Under the pieces are notes generated by a model. That model made no database searches. It was not told the DNA's origin and was given only the letters and a program-made list of their open reading frames with translations. A DNA stretch of 18,990 nt from NCBI GenBank assembly GCA_031266295.1, contig JAISBH010000271.1:1-18990 (forward strand), read 5' to 3'. Shown here one piece after another: positions 5,326-16,663 of the stretch (positions within the stretch are counted from its first letter, which is position 1; each line of letters opens with the position of its first letter). This DNA comes from Oscillospiraceae bacterium. Lineage in GTDB: Bacteria; Bacillota; Clostridia; Christensenellales; Aristaeellaceae. The translations under genes were made by a program, and so were the position numbers.

Positions 5326-5610
5326 TTGCCCGAACAAAAAGGCCCCAAACCCCGCAAGATACCCATGCGCATGTGCGTTGGCTGCCGCGCGATGAAGCCC
5401 AAGAAGGAATTGGTTCGCGTGGTGAAGTCGCCGCTGGGCGCGGTGTCGCTGGATCGCATCGGGAAGATGCCCGGTCGCGGCGCGTATGTATGCCGAGACG
5501 CCGCGTGCCTCGCCCGCGCTCAGAAACAGCGCCAGTTGGAACGCGCGCTGGATACGCCGATCGACGCCGCCGTGTTTGAATCGCTTAAGAAGACGATGAA
5601 CGATGAATGA
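5326..5610 (+). CDS. rnpM: RNase P modulator RnpM (YlxR)
   Basis: This 94-residue basic protein belongs to the YlxR/DUF448 family; the Bacillus subtilis member was characterised as an RNA-binding modulator of RNase P. Family marks are the N-terminal RMCVGCRAMKPKKEL, the central DRIGKMPGRGAYVC with the invariant GRGAY, and a Cys-containing helix. I place the start at TTG 5326, since TAGGGGG lies about 8 nt upstream and the length fits. An internal ATG (5365) would cut into the conserved part. The last 8 nt overlap the start of ylxQ, a close coupling typical of this gene pair. The order nusA-rnpM-ylxQ-infB is the classic Firmicutes one. Confidence 0.93.
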   Translation: MPEQKGPKPRKIPMRMCVGCRAMKPKKELVRVVKSPLGAVSLDRIGKMPGRGAYVCRDAACLARAQKQRQLERALDTPIDAAVFESLKKTMNDE

Positions 5611-5974
5611 GGACGCCGCGAGAAACCATGACGGCGGCGCTGCGGCGTTGCGCAAAGCGACGGGCCTGCTTGGCCTGGCGCGCAGGGCAGGTCAGACGGT
5701 CAGCGGCGAGGATGGCGCAATCGCGCTGATTCGCAAAGGAAACGCCGCGTTGGCGCTGATGGATGAGGCCACGGGACCGAATACAAGCAAGCGTTTAGCC
5801 GACGCGTGCAGGTATCATAATGTAACGCTGTCGCGTCTGCCCGAGGGAATGCTGGGCGACGCGATAGGCAAGCCAAACCGCATGGTCGCGGCTGTACAAA
5901 AGGGGTCGCTGGCGGATTCGCTCAGCGCGGCGTTAATGGAGACGGCGTATATTGTCAAGGCTGAATTGGCTTGA
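5603..5974 (+). CDS. ylxQ: YlxQ, L7Ae-family RNA-binding protein
   Basis: This 123-residue protein of the L7Ae/L30e/S12e family probably binds kink-turn RNA; its physiological role is poorly known. Residues 17-110 carry the family fold: ALRKATGLLGLARRAGQTVSG, then a helix ending in IRKGNAALALMDEATGPNT, YHNVTLSRLP, and the GDAIGKPNRMVAAV motif that follows the RNA-binding loop. It starts inside rnpM (ATG 5603), so translational coupling is likely. The first 14 or so residues are an extra hydrophilic tail. It is followed by 52 nt to infB that contain a small GC-rich hairpin (5975-5990). Confidence 0.9.
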   Translation: MNEDAARNHDGGAAALRKATGLLGLARRAGQTVSGEDGAIALIRKGNAALALMDEATGPNTSKRLADACRYHNVTLSRLPEGMLGDAIGKPNRMVAAVQKGSLADSLSAALMETAYIVKAELA

Positions 5975-5990
5975 GGGCCTGAACAGGCCC
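5975..5990 (+). repeat. 6-bp GC-rich hairpin between ylxQ and infB
   Basis: gggcct (5975-5980) pairs with aggccc (5985-5990) over GAAC, directly after the ylxQ stop. No U-run follows, so it is unlikely to terminate transcription. It may be a processing or stability element, or chance in GC-rich sequence. Confidence 0.35.
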
Positions 5991-6026
5991 GAGACGGCTT
6001 AATCAAAGCGGGGGTGCGAGCGCATA

Positions 6027-9359
<3,333 letters not shown>

Positions 9360-9371
9360 GGAGGAGGCGGC

Positions 9372-10721
9372 ATGGCGTACGCGCGGACGGATCGTATCGG
9401 CGAGGAGGTTCGCAGGGAACTGGATCGGATCATACGGGAAGAGCTGCGCGACGCGCGGGTCTCCGGCACATACAGCATCACTTACGCCGACGTTACGCGG
9501 GATCTGCGCTACGCGCGCATCCGCTTCAGCGTGCTGGAGGAGGAGAAGCGAGGCCCGATGCTTAATGCGTTGAAAAACGCTGCGGCCTTCCTCCGGCGGG
9601 AACTGGGACACGCTATGCGGCTGCGCTACACGCCCGAGCTTTTATTCGAACTGGACGATAATATCGCCTACGGCGCGCATATCGCCAGCGTGATCAAGCA
9701 GGTCGCGCCGCCCGCGCCGATACCTAACGCCACTGAAGAGGACGCCGCCAAGGTGATCCAAAAGGCGGAACGCGTCGCTATTATACCGCACGTCAACATA
9801 GACGGAGACGCGATCGGCTCCTCGCTTGCGCTCAAGCGGATACTGGAGGGACTGGGGAAGCGGGCGGACGTGTACTGCCCGACGCCGCTGGCCGATTACT
9901 ACAAATTCCTGCCCGGCGCGGAGTCGGTGATGGGCGCGAACGACGCGGACGAGATTATCAAGTCGCATCCCAAGGGCGGACCGTTCGATCTGGCCATCGC
10001 GGTGGACTCGTCCAGCCTCGACAGGCTGGGCAGCTGTGCGGCGCTGCTTGAGCACGCGCGGGATTCGCTGGTTATCGACCATCATGCAACAAACGACGGC
10101 ATAGCCCGCGTGAATTGGGTGGACAAGGACGCCGCCGCAACTGGATCCTTGATGTATCGTCTGGCGGACGCGCTGGACGTCGAACTCGATCCGGTCGTCG
10201 CCGAATGTCTGCTGACTGCGCTGTCCACCGATACCGGTCACTTTTCGCAGCGCAACACCGACGCGGAGTCGCTGGTCGTCGCGTCCGAATGCGTCGAGGC
10301 GGGCGCGGATATAGCCGAGCTGGCCGAGCGCCTGCATAAGCTGCGCACGCTGAGCAAGACGCGGTTGATCGCGTGCGCGCTTAACAGCCTGGAATCCCAT
10401 TTTGGCGGCAAGGTGACGGTGATGCGAGCGACAGCCGCCGATTTCCGTGAGACGGGGACGAACGAGGACGACTCCGAGGGCATCATCGACTTCGGCATAG
10501 CGGTGAAGGGAACATTGGCCACCGTGTTCGCGTCAGAACGCGCTGGGGGTATAAAGATATCGTTTCGGTCGAGGCCGCCGATTAACGTCGCGGCGGTTGC
10601 GCAACAGTTCGGCGGCGGTGGTCACGAACTCGCGTCGGGTTGCACGATTGAGTCGACGCTGGACGAGGCAGTCGGGCGCGCGCTTAGCGCGCTAGGCGAA
10701 CTCGCTGACATATCCGGGTGA
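9372..10721 (+). CDS. RbfA fused to NrnA-type DHH/DHHA1 phosphoesterase
   Basis: One uninterrupted 449-residue frame joins two proteins usually encoded side by side. Residues 1 to about 112 are a complete RbfA, the cold-shock 30S maturation factor, with TDRIGEEVRRELDRII, DVTRDLRYARIRFSVL and RYTPELLFELDDNIAYG. After a short linker (QVAPPAPIPN), residues about 120-449 match NrnA, which degrades 2-5-nt RNAs and/or dephosphorylates pAp. The catalytic HVNIDGDAIGSS gives Asp144 and Asp146, DHH is 236-238, and the DHHA1 motif is GGGGHELASG (Gly414-His418). No Met or ribosome binding site lies in the linker, so separate NrnA translation is unlikely. GGAGGAGG just before ATG 9372 supports the start. 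The end abuts truB. Confidence 0.95.
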   Translation: MAYARTDRIGEEVRRELDRIIREELRDARVSGTYSITYADVTRDLRYARIRFSVLEEEKRGPMLNALKNAAAFLRRELGHAMRLRYTPELLFELDDNIAYGAHIASVIKQVAPPAPIPNATEEDAAKVIQKAERVAIIPHVNIDGDAIGSSLALKRILEGLGKRADVYCPTPLADYYKFLPGAESVMGANDADEIIKSHPKGGPFDLAIAVDSSSLDRLGSCAALLEHARDSLVIDHHATNDGIARVNWVDKDAAATGSLMYRLADALDVELDPVVAECLLTALSTDTGHFSQRNTDAESLVVASECVEAGADIAELAERLHKLRTLSKTRLIACALNSLESHFGGKVTVMRATAADFRETGTNEDDSEGIIDFGIAVKGTLATVFASERAGGIKISFRSRPPINVAAVAQQFGGGGHELASGCTIESTLDEAVGRALSALGELADISG

Positions 10722-10723
10722 TA

Positions 10724-11680
10724 ATGAATATGGATAAAGCAAAGTCATTCCAGGCTGTCGAGCCGGAACCGCTCGGTGGCTTTTTGAATCTGCTCAAGCC
10801 GCCGGGCATGACCAGCAACGACGCGGTGCAGGCGGTCAAGTACGCCTTGCGCCCCAAGGCTAGGGATCTGCTGATCGGCCACGCCGGGACGCTCGATCCT
10901 GAAGCGGCAGGAGTGTTGCCCTTATTGCTGGGTCGAGGCACGCGCCTGTTCGACTACCTGACGGGCAAGCAGAAGGAATATATCGCGGAGTGGATACCCG
11001 GCGCGGCGACGGATACGCAGGATTCATCGGGGAAGATTATCTCGTCATCCGACAAGGTTCCCGGCATGGCGGAACTTGAGGGCGTTCTGCCTCGGTTCAC
11101 TGGACAGATTGTTCAGACGCCGCCCGCTTACTCCGCGCTGAAGAAGGACGGCGTGCCGCTGTACGAGCTGGCGCGCAAGGGCGAGGCGGTCGAACCGCAG
11201 CCGCGTACGGTGCGTATCGACCGCTTGGAGTGGATAGGCGAGACGCTAAGAGGCAGGCTGCTGCGCGTAACGTGCAGCCGAGGGGTATACGTGCGCACGC
11301 TGTGCCAGGATATAGGCGAGGCGGTCGGGTGCGCCGCGCATATGGGTTTCCTGCTGCGGACGCGTGCGGGCATATTCACTGTCGCGGACAGCGTAACCAT
11401 AGAGGACGCGCTTGGGGCGATCAACGCTGACGGGCGGCTGCTCAAACGCTTCCGCAAGCTGCTGACGCCGCTGGACGCTCCCGTTATGGACCTGCCGCGC
11501 ATAGACGCGAATCATCCCGCCGCCGAGAAGGTGCTGCGTTGCGGCAACCCAGCGAAGCGGCTGATGCTCACACCGTTCGACGCGCCGGATGGTATGTACC
11601 GGCTGTACTCCGGAGAGATGTACGCGGGGGTCGCGGAGTTGGACGCGGCTCAAGCGCGGCTGGTGTATAGGATGATTTGA
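10724..11680 (+). CDS. truB: tRNA pseudouridine-55 synthase TruB
   Basis: TruB converts U55 of the tRNA T-arm to pseudouridine. The roughly 318-residue protein shows GFLNLLKPPGMTSNDAV near the N-terminus, the catalytic motif GHAGTLDPEAAGVLP (catalytic Asp58 counting from ATG 10724), the QTPPAYSALKKDG segment, and CSRGVYVRTLCQDIG. The start is uncertain: GTG 10718 overlaps the upstream stop, and ATG 10724 and ATG 10730 are alternatives; I prefer 10724. About 18 residues precede the usual family start. No riboflavin kinase gene or rpsO follows, as would be common in Firmicutes; a histidine operon begins 40 nt later, after a small bulged hairpin (about 11684-11702). Confidence 0.95.
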   Translation: MNMDKAKSFQAVEPEPLGGFLNLLKPPGMTSNDAVQAVKYALRPKARDLLIGHAGTLDPEAAGVLPLLLGRGTRLFDYLTGKQKEYIAEWIPGAATDTQDSSGKIISSSDKVPGMAELEGVLPRFTGQIVQTPPAYSALKKDGVPLYELARKGEAVEPQPRTVRIDRLEWIGETLRGRLLRVTCSRGVYVRTLCQDIGEAVGCAAHMGFLLRTRAGIFTVADSVTIEDALGAINADGRLLKRFRKLLTPLDAPVMDLPRIDANHPAAEKVLRCGNPAKRLMLTPFDAPDGMYRLYSGEMYAGVAELDAAQARLVYRMI

Positions 11681-11720
11681 CGGCGCCTGTGATACAGGGC
11701 GTCGGCTGGATGAGGAGAGG

Positions 11721-13406
11721 ATGATTAACACCACTGGGTTTCTGCCGCCTCAAGGCTTCATAGATACGCTGCCGGATGATTACGTCCGCGCGGCGCATTT
11801 GCGGAACGGTTTGAGCGCGCTGTTCACCAGCCGTGGGTACGCGGGCATTGAGACCCCGCTTATCGAATCGCACTCGCTGTTCCAGTCCGGGCCGAGCCGG
11901 ATGCCCGAGTCTCGCCAGTGGAAGACTTACGCGCCCGACGGTTCGATACTGGTGATCCGGCCTGACAACACTACTCCAGCGGTCCGACTGGCGTGCGCCC
12001 GGCTGACAAACCTGCCGCCCCCCATACGGCTGCACTATATCCAAACCGTGCTGCGCTATCCGTCGATGAGCGCACCGGCTGCGAGCGGCGTAGAGCTGCG
12101 CCAGGCGGGCGTGGAACTGCTGGGCGAGACCGCGCCAGAGGCCGACGCGGAGGTCATCGCGCTGGCCATAGAGGCTATACGCTCGTCAGGGTTGGAGAGT
12201 TTCCAGATTGACATAGGTCAAGTGGGATTCTTCAAGGGTATGATGGATGAGGCCGGACTGACCGACATCGACGCGGAACGGATGCGCGCGCTGGTCGAGG
12301 CGAAGAATTCGCTTGGGATAACGCTCGCGCTGCGTGACGCGCCTCTGTCGTCCGAGGGCGAACGGTCGCGGATTGCCTCGCGGCTGCAGACGCTGCCTAC
12401 GCTGTTTGGCGGTATAGAGGCGTTGGACGAGGCGCGGCGCATGTCCGGCCACCCGCGCTGCCGCGCTGCGCTGGATAATTTGGATGCGGTGTATAGTCTG
12501 CTGCGCGAGCGCGGCCTGGAGCGATACCTGTCGATTGACCTTGGTATGGTTCAGTCGATCAATTATTATACGGGCATAGTATTCCGTGGACTGACGGGAC
12601 ATTTGGGGCAGCCGTTGCTGTCGGGCGGGCGGTATGACGATCTGCCCGCCGCGCTGGGCAGGCCGATGGGCGCGGTCGGGTTCGCTATAGAGCTTGATCA
12701 GCTGCTGACGGCGCTGGGCCGCGAGAATCCGGACTCGGGAGGCGATCGCGTAAGCGTCGCTCAGCCCGACGACGCTGCGCCGCTGGTGACGCTGGCTGTG
12801 GCGAAGGGACGGCTTGCGCTGGATACGTTTGCGCGATTGGAAGTTGCGGGGATCGATTGCGGCGAGGCGAGGGATCCGGGGCGCAAGCTGATCGTCGACG
12901 ATCCAACCGGACGCATACGTTTCATGCTGGTCAAGCCGTGCGACGTGCCGACATACGTGGATCACGGCGTCGCGGACGCGGGCGTGGCGGGCAAGGATAC
13001 GCTCATGGAGGAGAACCGTCCGCTGTACGAGCTGCTCGACCTGGATATAGGCAAGTGCCGTCTGTGCGTGGCGGGCAATGAGGAACGCCATCGCGAGGCG
13101 CTGCGTGCGGCGACGTACCGCGTCGCGACAAAGTATCCGAACATCGCGCGGGAGTTCTTCGCCAGGCGAGGGCAGCCGATCGAGATCATCGCCCTGGGCG
13201 GATCGGTCGAGCTTGCTCCGCTGGTCGGGTTGTCCGACGTGATACTGGATATCGTGGAGAGCGGCGGCACGTTGAAGGCGAACGGGCTGAGCGTGCTCGA
13301 GGAGATATGCGCGGTCAGCGCGAGGCTGGTCGTGAACAGGGTGTCGCTGAAGACAAAGACTGCGGCGATACGCGCGCTGGTCAAGGCGCTGGAGGTAACG
13401 CAATGA
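11721..13406 (+). CDS. HisZ-HisG fusion, ATP phosphoribosyltransferase
   Basis: This 561-residue protein combines the regulatory and catalytic subunits of the first histidine enzyme, which makes phosphoribosyl-ATP from ATP and PRPP. Residues 1 to about 335 are HisZ, a histidyl-tRNA-synthetase paralogue: RPDNTTPAVR in the motif-2 region, IDLGMVQSINYYTGIVFRG, and motif-3-like SGGRYDDL (301-308). A polar linker (about 336-353) leads to short-form HisG (354-561): LAVAKGRL, FMLVKPCDVPTYVDHGVADAGV, LLDLDIGKCR, ATKYPNIAREFF, GSVELAPLVGL, and the PRPP-loop segment DIVESGGTLK (510-519). The short HisG lacks the long form's regulatory domain and needs HisZ. GAGGAG lies very close to ATG 11721. hisD overlaps its stop by ATGA. 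Confidence 0.95.
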   Translation: MINTTGFLPPQGFIDTLPDDYVRAAHLRNGLSALFTSRGYAGIETPLIESHSLFQSGPSRMPESRQWKTYAPDGSILVIRPDNTTPAVRLACARLTNLPPPIRLHYIQTVLRYPSMSAPAASGVELRQAGVELLGETAPEADAEVIALAIEAIRSSGLESFQIDIGQVGFFKGMMDEAGLTDIDAERMRALVEAKNSLGITLALRDAPLSSEGERSRIASRLQTLPTLFGGIEALDEARRMSGHPRCRAALDNLDAVYSLLRERGLERYLSIDLGMVQSINYYTGIVFRGLTGHLGQPLLSGGRYDDLPAALGRPMGAVGFAIELDQLLTALGRENPDSGGDRVSVAQPDDAAPLVTLAVAKGRLALDTFARLEVAGIDCGEARDPGRKLIVDDPTGRIRFMLVKPCDVPTYVDHGVADAGVAGKDTLMEENRPLYELLDLDIGKCRLCVAGNEERHREALRAATYRVATKYPNIAREFFARRGQPIEIIALGGSVELAPLVGLSDVILDIVESGGTLKANGLSVLEEICAVSARLVVNRVSLKTKTAAIRALVKALEVTQ

Positions 13407-14698
13407 TCCGGATCATAGACAGCGGCGACGTTGGGGCGACCGAGACCATCAAGCGGCTGCTGAACCGCAAGGCTGAACGCGACGATTCTATTCAGCAGAC
13501 CGTGCGAGGAATAGTGGACGGCGTGCGCGCGCGGGGGATAACGGCGGCGCTTGAGTATACCGAGGCGTTCGATAAAGCGAGACTCACGCCGGAGACCGTC
13601 GAGGTATCCCGCGCCGAGGTGGACGACGCGTACGCCGCCGCTGGACAGGGGTTCGTGGACGCCGTGAAGCGTGCGGCCAATAACATCCGAGCGTATCACG
13701 AGAAGCAGAAGCGGCTGACGTGGATCGACTTCCAGCCGGATCGATCGATGGGGCAGTTGATTCTGCCGATAGAGCGCGCGGGGATATACGCGCCAGGCGG
13801 TCGCGCGGGGTATCCATCGACCGTGCTGATGAACGCGATACCGGCCAGGGTCGCGGGCGTGCGGGAGATCGTGATGGTTACTCCGCCAGGCCCGGATGGG
13901 CGCGCGTCATACGCCGCGTCGCTGGTCGCGGCGGACGTCGCGGGCGTGGATCGTATATTCAAGCTGGGCGGCGCGCAAGCCATTGCGGCGCTGGCGTACG
14001 GCGCGGATCCTGTGCCCGCCGTCGATAAGATAGTCGGACCCGGCAACGTATTCGTGCAAAGCGCGAAACGCATGGTGTTCGGTCAGGTCGGCATAGACAG
14101 CGTCGCCGGGCCGAGCGATGTTTTGGTCGTGGCGGACGATACCGCGCGGCCTGAATGGGTCGCGGCCGACATGATGGCGCAGGCCGAGCATGATCCTGAC
14201 GCGGCGGCTATGCTGGTCACAACGTCGCGCGGTTTAGCCGAGGCGGTGCGGTCGGCTGCCGCGACGCAGTTCAAACAGCGCAAACGCCAGCAGATATTGG
14301 CGCGGTCGCTGGCCGACAACTCTGCGGCGATCGTGGTGCGCGATCTAAATGAAGCGATGGCGTTTGCCAACGATATCGCGCCGGAACACCTGGAATTATG
14401 CGTCGCCGATCCGTTCGCGCTGCTGGGACGGGTGCGCAACGCGGGAGCGGTGTTCATCGGCCACTATACGCCGGAGTCGGCCGGCGATTACTATGCCGGG
14501 CCGAACCACGTGCTGCCCACGAACGGCACGGCGCGGGTCTTCTCGCCGCTGTCGGTGGATGATTTCACGAAGCGTACCAGCGTGCTGCATTTCTCGCGCG
14601 AGGCATTGATGTCATCTGCGGACGATATTGAGACGCTCGCGCTGGCGGAGAGCCTGGACGCGCACGCGTACGCCGTGACTGTGCGCCGGGGTGAATGA
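13403..14698 (+). CDS. hisD: Histidinol dehydrogenase HisD
   Basis: HisD oxidises L-histidinol to L-histidine in two NAD-dependent steps with a zinc ion. The 431-residue length is standard. Residues matching the Escherichia coli active site are in place within one or two positions: zinc ligands Gln260, His263, Asp362 and His421, and catalytic Glu328-His329 (in APEHLEL) and His369 (in PNHVLPT). The NAD region GPGNVFVQSAKR and GIDSVAGPSDVLV is intact. ATG 13403 is chosen because it overlaps the previous stop (ATGA) and has GGAGGT 6 nt upstream; the frame open further upstream is a shadow of hisG. Confidence 0.97.
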   Translation: MIRIIDSGDVGATETIKRLLNRKAERDDSIQQTVRGIVDGVRARGITAALEYTEAFDKARLTPETVEVSRAEVDDAYAAAGQGFVDAVKRAANNIRAYHEKQKRLTWIDFQPDRSMGQLILPIERAGIYAPGGRAGYPSTVLMNAIPARVAGVREIVMVTPPGPDGRASYAASLVAADVAGVDRIFKLGGAQAIAALAYGADPVPAVDKIVGPGNVFVQSAKRMVFGQVGIDSVAGPSDVLVVADDTARPEWVAADMMAQAEHDPDAAAMLVTTSRGLAEAVRSAAATQFKQRKRQQILARSLADNSAAIVVRDLNEAMAFANDIAPEHLELCVADPFALLGRVRNAGAVFIGHYTPESAGDYYAGPNHVLPTNGTARVFSPLSVDDFTKRTSVLHFSREALMSSADDIETLALAESLDAHAYAVTVRRGE

Positions 14699-14700
14699 CC

Positions 14701-15285
14701 ATGCGTAAAGCCGAGGTGTCGCGAGCCACGCGTGAGACGCGCATTGAGTTGTCGCTGAACCTGGACGGTACGGGTCAAACCCGTATCGATACGGGCGTCG
14801 GTTTCTTCGATCATATGCTGGACGCGCTGTGCCGGTTCGGCATGATGGATCTGTCGGCGAAGTGCGCCGGCGACTTGAACGTCGACGCGCATCACACGGT
14901 CGAGGATACGGGGCTGTGCCTGGGTCAGGCGATCGGAGAGGCGCTTGGAGACAAGCGGGGCATACGCCGCTCGGCGCACGCGTTCATCCCTATGGACGAG
15001 GCTCTGGCGTTTGTCGCGCTCGATCTGTCAGGACGCGCGTTCCTTCAGCTGGATACGCCGCTGCCCGTCGAGAATGTCGGCTCGATGCCCGCTCAATTGT
15101 TCGAGGAGTTCTTCCGCGCGGTGTGCCAGAAAGCGGGGCTGACGTGCCACATGCGCGTCACGGGACGCAACGCGCATCACATGGTCGAGGCGCTGTGCAA
15201 GGCGTTTGGCCGCGCGCTGGACGACGCGAAGCGGATTGACGATCGCCAGGCCGATATTATTCCATCGACAAAGGGCATGTTATAA
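14701..15285 (+). CDS. hisB: Imidazoleglycerol-phosphate dehydratase HisB
   Basis: HisB removes water from imidazoleglycerol phosphate to give imidazole-acetol phosphate, using manganese. The 194-residue protein is the stand-alone dehydratase, without the histidinol-phosphatase domain fused to it in enteric bacteria. Metal-binding motifs are FFDHMLDAL, DAHHTVEDTG and NAHHMVEALCKAFGRAL; the usual ending STKGML is present. Two starts are possible: ATG 14695, overlapping the hisD stop, and ATG 14701, which sits 7 nt after GGGGTG and is preferred. The stop overlaps the start of hisA by one base. A histinol-phosphate phosphatase would be needed elsewhere. Confidence 0.97.
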   Translation: MRKAEVSRATRETRIELSLNLDGTGQTRIDTGVGFFDHMLDALCRFGMMDLSAKCAGDLNVDAHHTVEDTGLCLGQAIGEALGDKRGIRRSAHAFIPMDEALAFVALDLSGRAFLQLDTPLPVENVGSMPAQLFEEFFRAVCQKAGLTCHMRVTGRNAHHMVEALCKAFGRALDDAKRIDDRQADIIPSTKGML

Positions 15286-16013
15286 TGATTATATATCCGG
15301 CGATAGATATTCAGGATGGACGATGCGTGCGGCTGCTGAGGGGCCGCGCGGAGGATTCGACGGAATATGGCGATCCGGTAGAGATGGCGCGGCGATGGAT
15401 CGGCCAGGGCGCGGAGTGGCTGCATCTGGTCGACCTGGACGGCGCGATTCATCACGAAACGAAGGAGGACGACGCGGAAAGACTCGCGCCGTTCGCCCGT
15501 ATCTGCGGCCTGGGCGTGCCGGTTCAGTGGGGCGGCGGCGTCCGAAGCGCGGCGGATATCAAGCGGCGGTTTGAATTGGGGGCTGCGCGTGTTATACTGG
15601 GGACTGCCGCGCTGGCCGATCCGGGGTTGGTGCGCGAGGCGTGTAGACTGTATCCTGGCCGCATCGTGTGTGGCATAGACGCCAATGAAGGGCGGGTTGC
15701 TGTGCGCGGGTGGGTCGAGACGTCGCGGACGGACGCGATCGATCTGGCGCGAACCATGCGCGACGCGGGCGTCGAGTGGGTCGTCTATACCGATATTTCA
15801 AGGGATGGCGCGCTGACGGGCGTGAACGCCGAGCAGACCGCGCGCGTGGTCGGAGTCGGCGGGCTGAACGTGATAGGATCAGGCGGGGTAAGCAGTTTAG
15901 ACGATATCGCGCTGCTTGGGGGCATAGGATGCCAGGGCGCGATTGTCGGCAAGGCGCTGTATGAAGGCCGGTTCACGCTGGAGGACGCTATCATAATAGG
16001 AGAACAATTATGA
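15285..16013 (+). CDS. hisA: Phosphoribosylformimino-5-aminoimidazole carboxamide ribotide isomerase HisA
   Basis: HisA isomerises ProFAR to PRFAR by an Amadori rearrangement. The 242-residue beta/alpha barrel has the catalytic Asp8 in AIDIQDG, phosphate-loop WGGGVRS, the GIDANEG strand (Asp132), the second half-barrel acid region VYTDISRDGALTG (Asp170), and the C-terminal phosphate site GSGGVSS. It is HisA rather than HisF: the N-terminal YPAIDIQDGRCVRL and the TDISRDGALTGVN loop are HisA-type. hisF and hisH, which often follow hisA, are absent; hisIE overlaps the hisA stop by ATGA. Confidence 0.96.
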   Translation: MIIYPAIDIQDGRCVRLLRGRAEDSTEYGDPVEMARRWIGQGAEWLHLVDLDGAIHHETKEDDAERLAPFARICGLGVPVQWGGGVRSAADIKRRFELGAARVILGTAALADPGLVREACRLYPGRIVCGIDANEGRVAVRGWVETSRTDAIDLARTMRDAGVEWVVYTDISRDGALTGVNAEQTARVVGVGGLNVIGSGGVSSLDDIALLGGIGCQGAIVGKALYEGRFTLEDAIIIGEQL

Positions 16014-16663
16014 GCGCAGTAATGATCGACCGCGAGACGCTGTTGGGCGCCGTAAAGTGGGATGAACGCGGACTCGTCCCCGCGATCGCGCGCGAGGCCT
16101 CCACAAACCAAACGCTGATGCTCGCGTATATGAACCTGGAGTCGCTGACGCTGACGCTTGATACGGGATTTGCCGTGTACTGGAGCCGCAGCCGCCAGAG
16201 GCTTTGGAAGAAGGGCGAGACCTCCGGCCACGTGCAGCGTGTGCGGTCGATATCGGTGGACTGCGACGGCGACACGCTGCTGATCAGTGTGGATCAAACC
16301 GGGAACGCGTGTCACACGGGGGAACATACCTGCTTCTACCGTACGATGAGCGTCGGCAATTCGCCAGTGATCGATCCGCCCGATCCGCGTATACTGGCCG
16401 ATGTGTTCGACGTGATCCACGACCGCGCCGCGAACCCGAAGTCCGGCAGCTACACAAACTACCTGCTGGACAAGGGCGTTGAGAAGATATGCAAGAAGAT
16501 CGGCGAAGAAGCCAGCGAGACGATCATCGCCGCCGTCAAGGGCGCGCCGGATGAAGTGCGCTATGAGGCCGCCGATCTGATATATCATTTATGGGTATTG
16601 CTGTTTAATCAAGGTTTGACGCCGCAAGACATCTATACTGAATTAGCAGGGAGATATAAATGA
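16010..16663 (+). CDS. hisIE: Bifunctional HisIE: PR-AMP cyclohydrolase / PR-ATP pyrophosphatase
   Basis: This 217-residue protein performs steps two and three of histidine synthesis. The N-terminal HisI part (1 to about 118) has YWSRSRQRLWKKGETSGH, the magnesium-site DCDGD (Asp84, Asp86, Asp88) and zinc-site cysteines 85, 101 and 108. The C-terminal HisE part (about 120-217) has the MazG-like helices with IGEEASETIIAAVKG and EAADLIYHLWVLL. Fused HisIE is common in bacteria. AGGAG lies upstream of ATG 16010, which overlaps the hisA stop; its own stop overlaps the ABC ATPase start (ATGA). Confidence 0.97.
   Translation: MSAVMIDRETLLGAVKWDERGLVPAIAREASTNQTLMLAYMNLESLTLTLDTGFAVYWSRSRQRLWKKGETSGHVQRVRSISVDCDGDTLLISVDQTGNACHTGEHTCFYRTMSVGNSPVIDPPDPRILADVFDVIHDRAANPKSGSYTNYLLDKGVEKICKKIGEEASETIIAAVKGAPDEVRYEAADLIYHLWVLLFNQGLTPQDIYTELAGRYK

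Noticed and set aside
11681..11720. T-box riboswitch or terminator before the his genes
   Set aside because: The gap is 40 nt, far too short for a T-box. The hairpin cgcctgt/acagggcg has a bulge and no U-run.
13307..13402. Upstream extension of hisD to 13307
   Set aside because: Those codons overlap the end of hisG in another frame, and ATG 13403 has a good ribosome binding site and matches the HisD family start.
12186..13403. 405-codon minus-strand open frame opposite hisZ-hisG
   Set aside because: Its product is Arg/Gln/His-rich with no family resemblance, and it mirrors a well-conserved coding gene on the plus strand. GC-rich codon use suppresses stops on the opposite strand.
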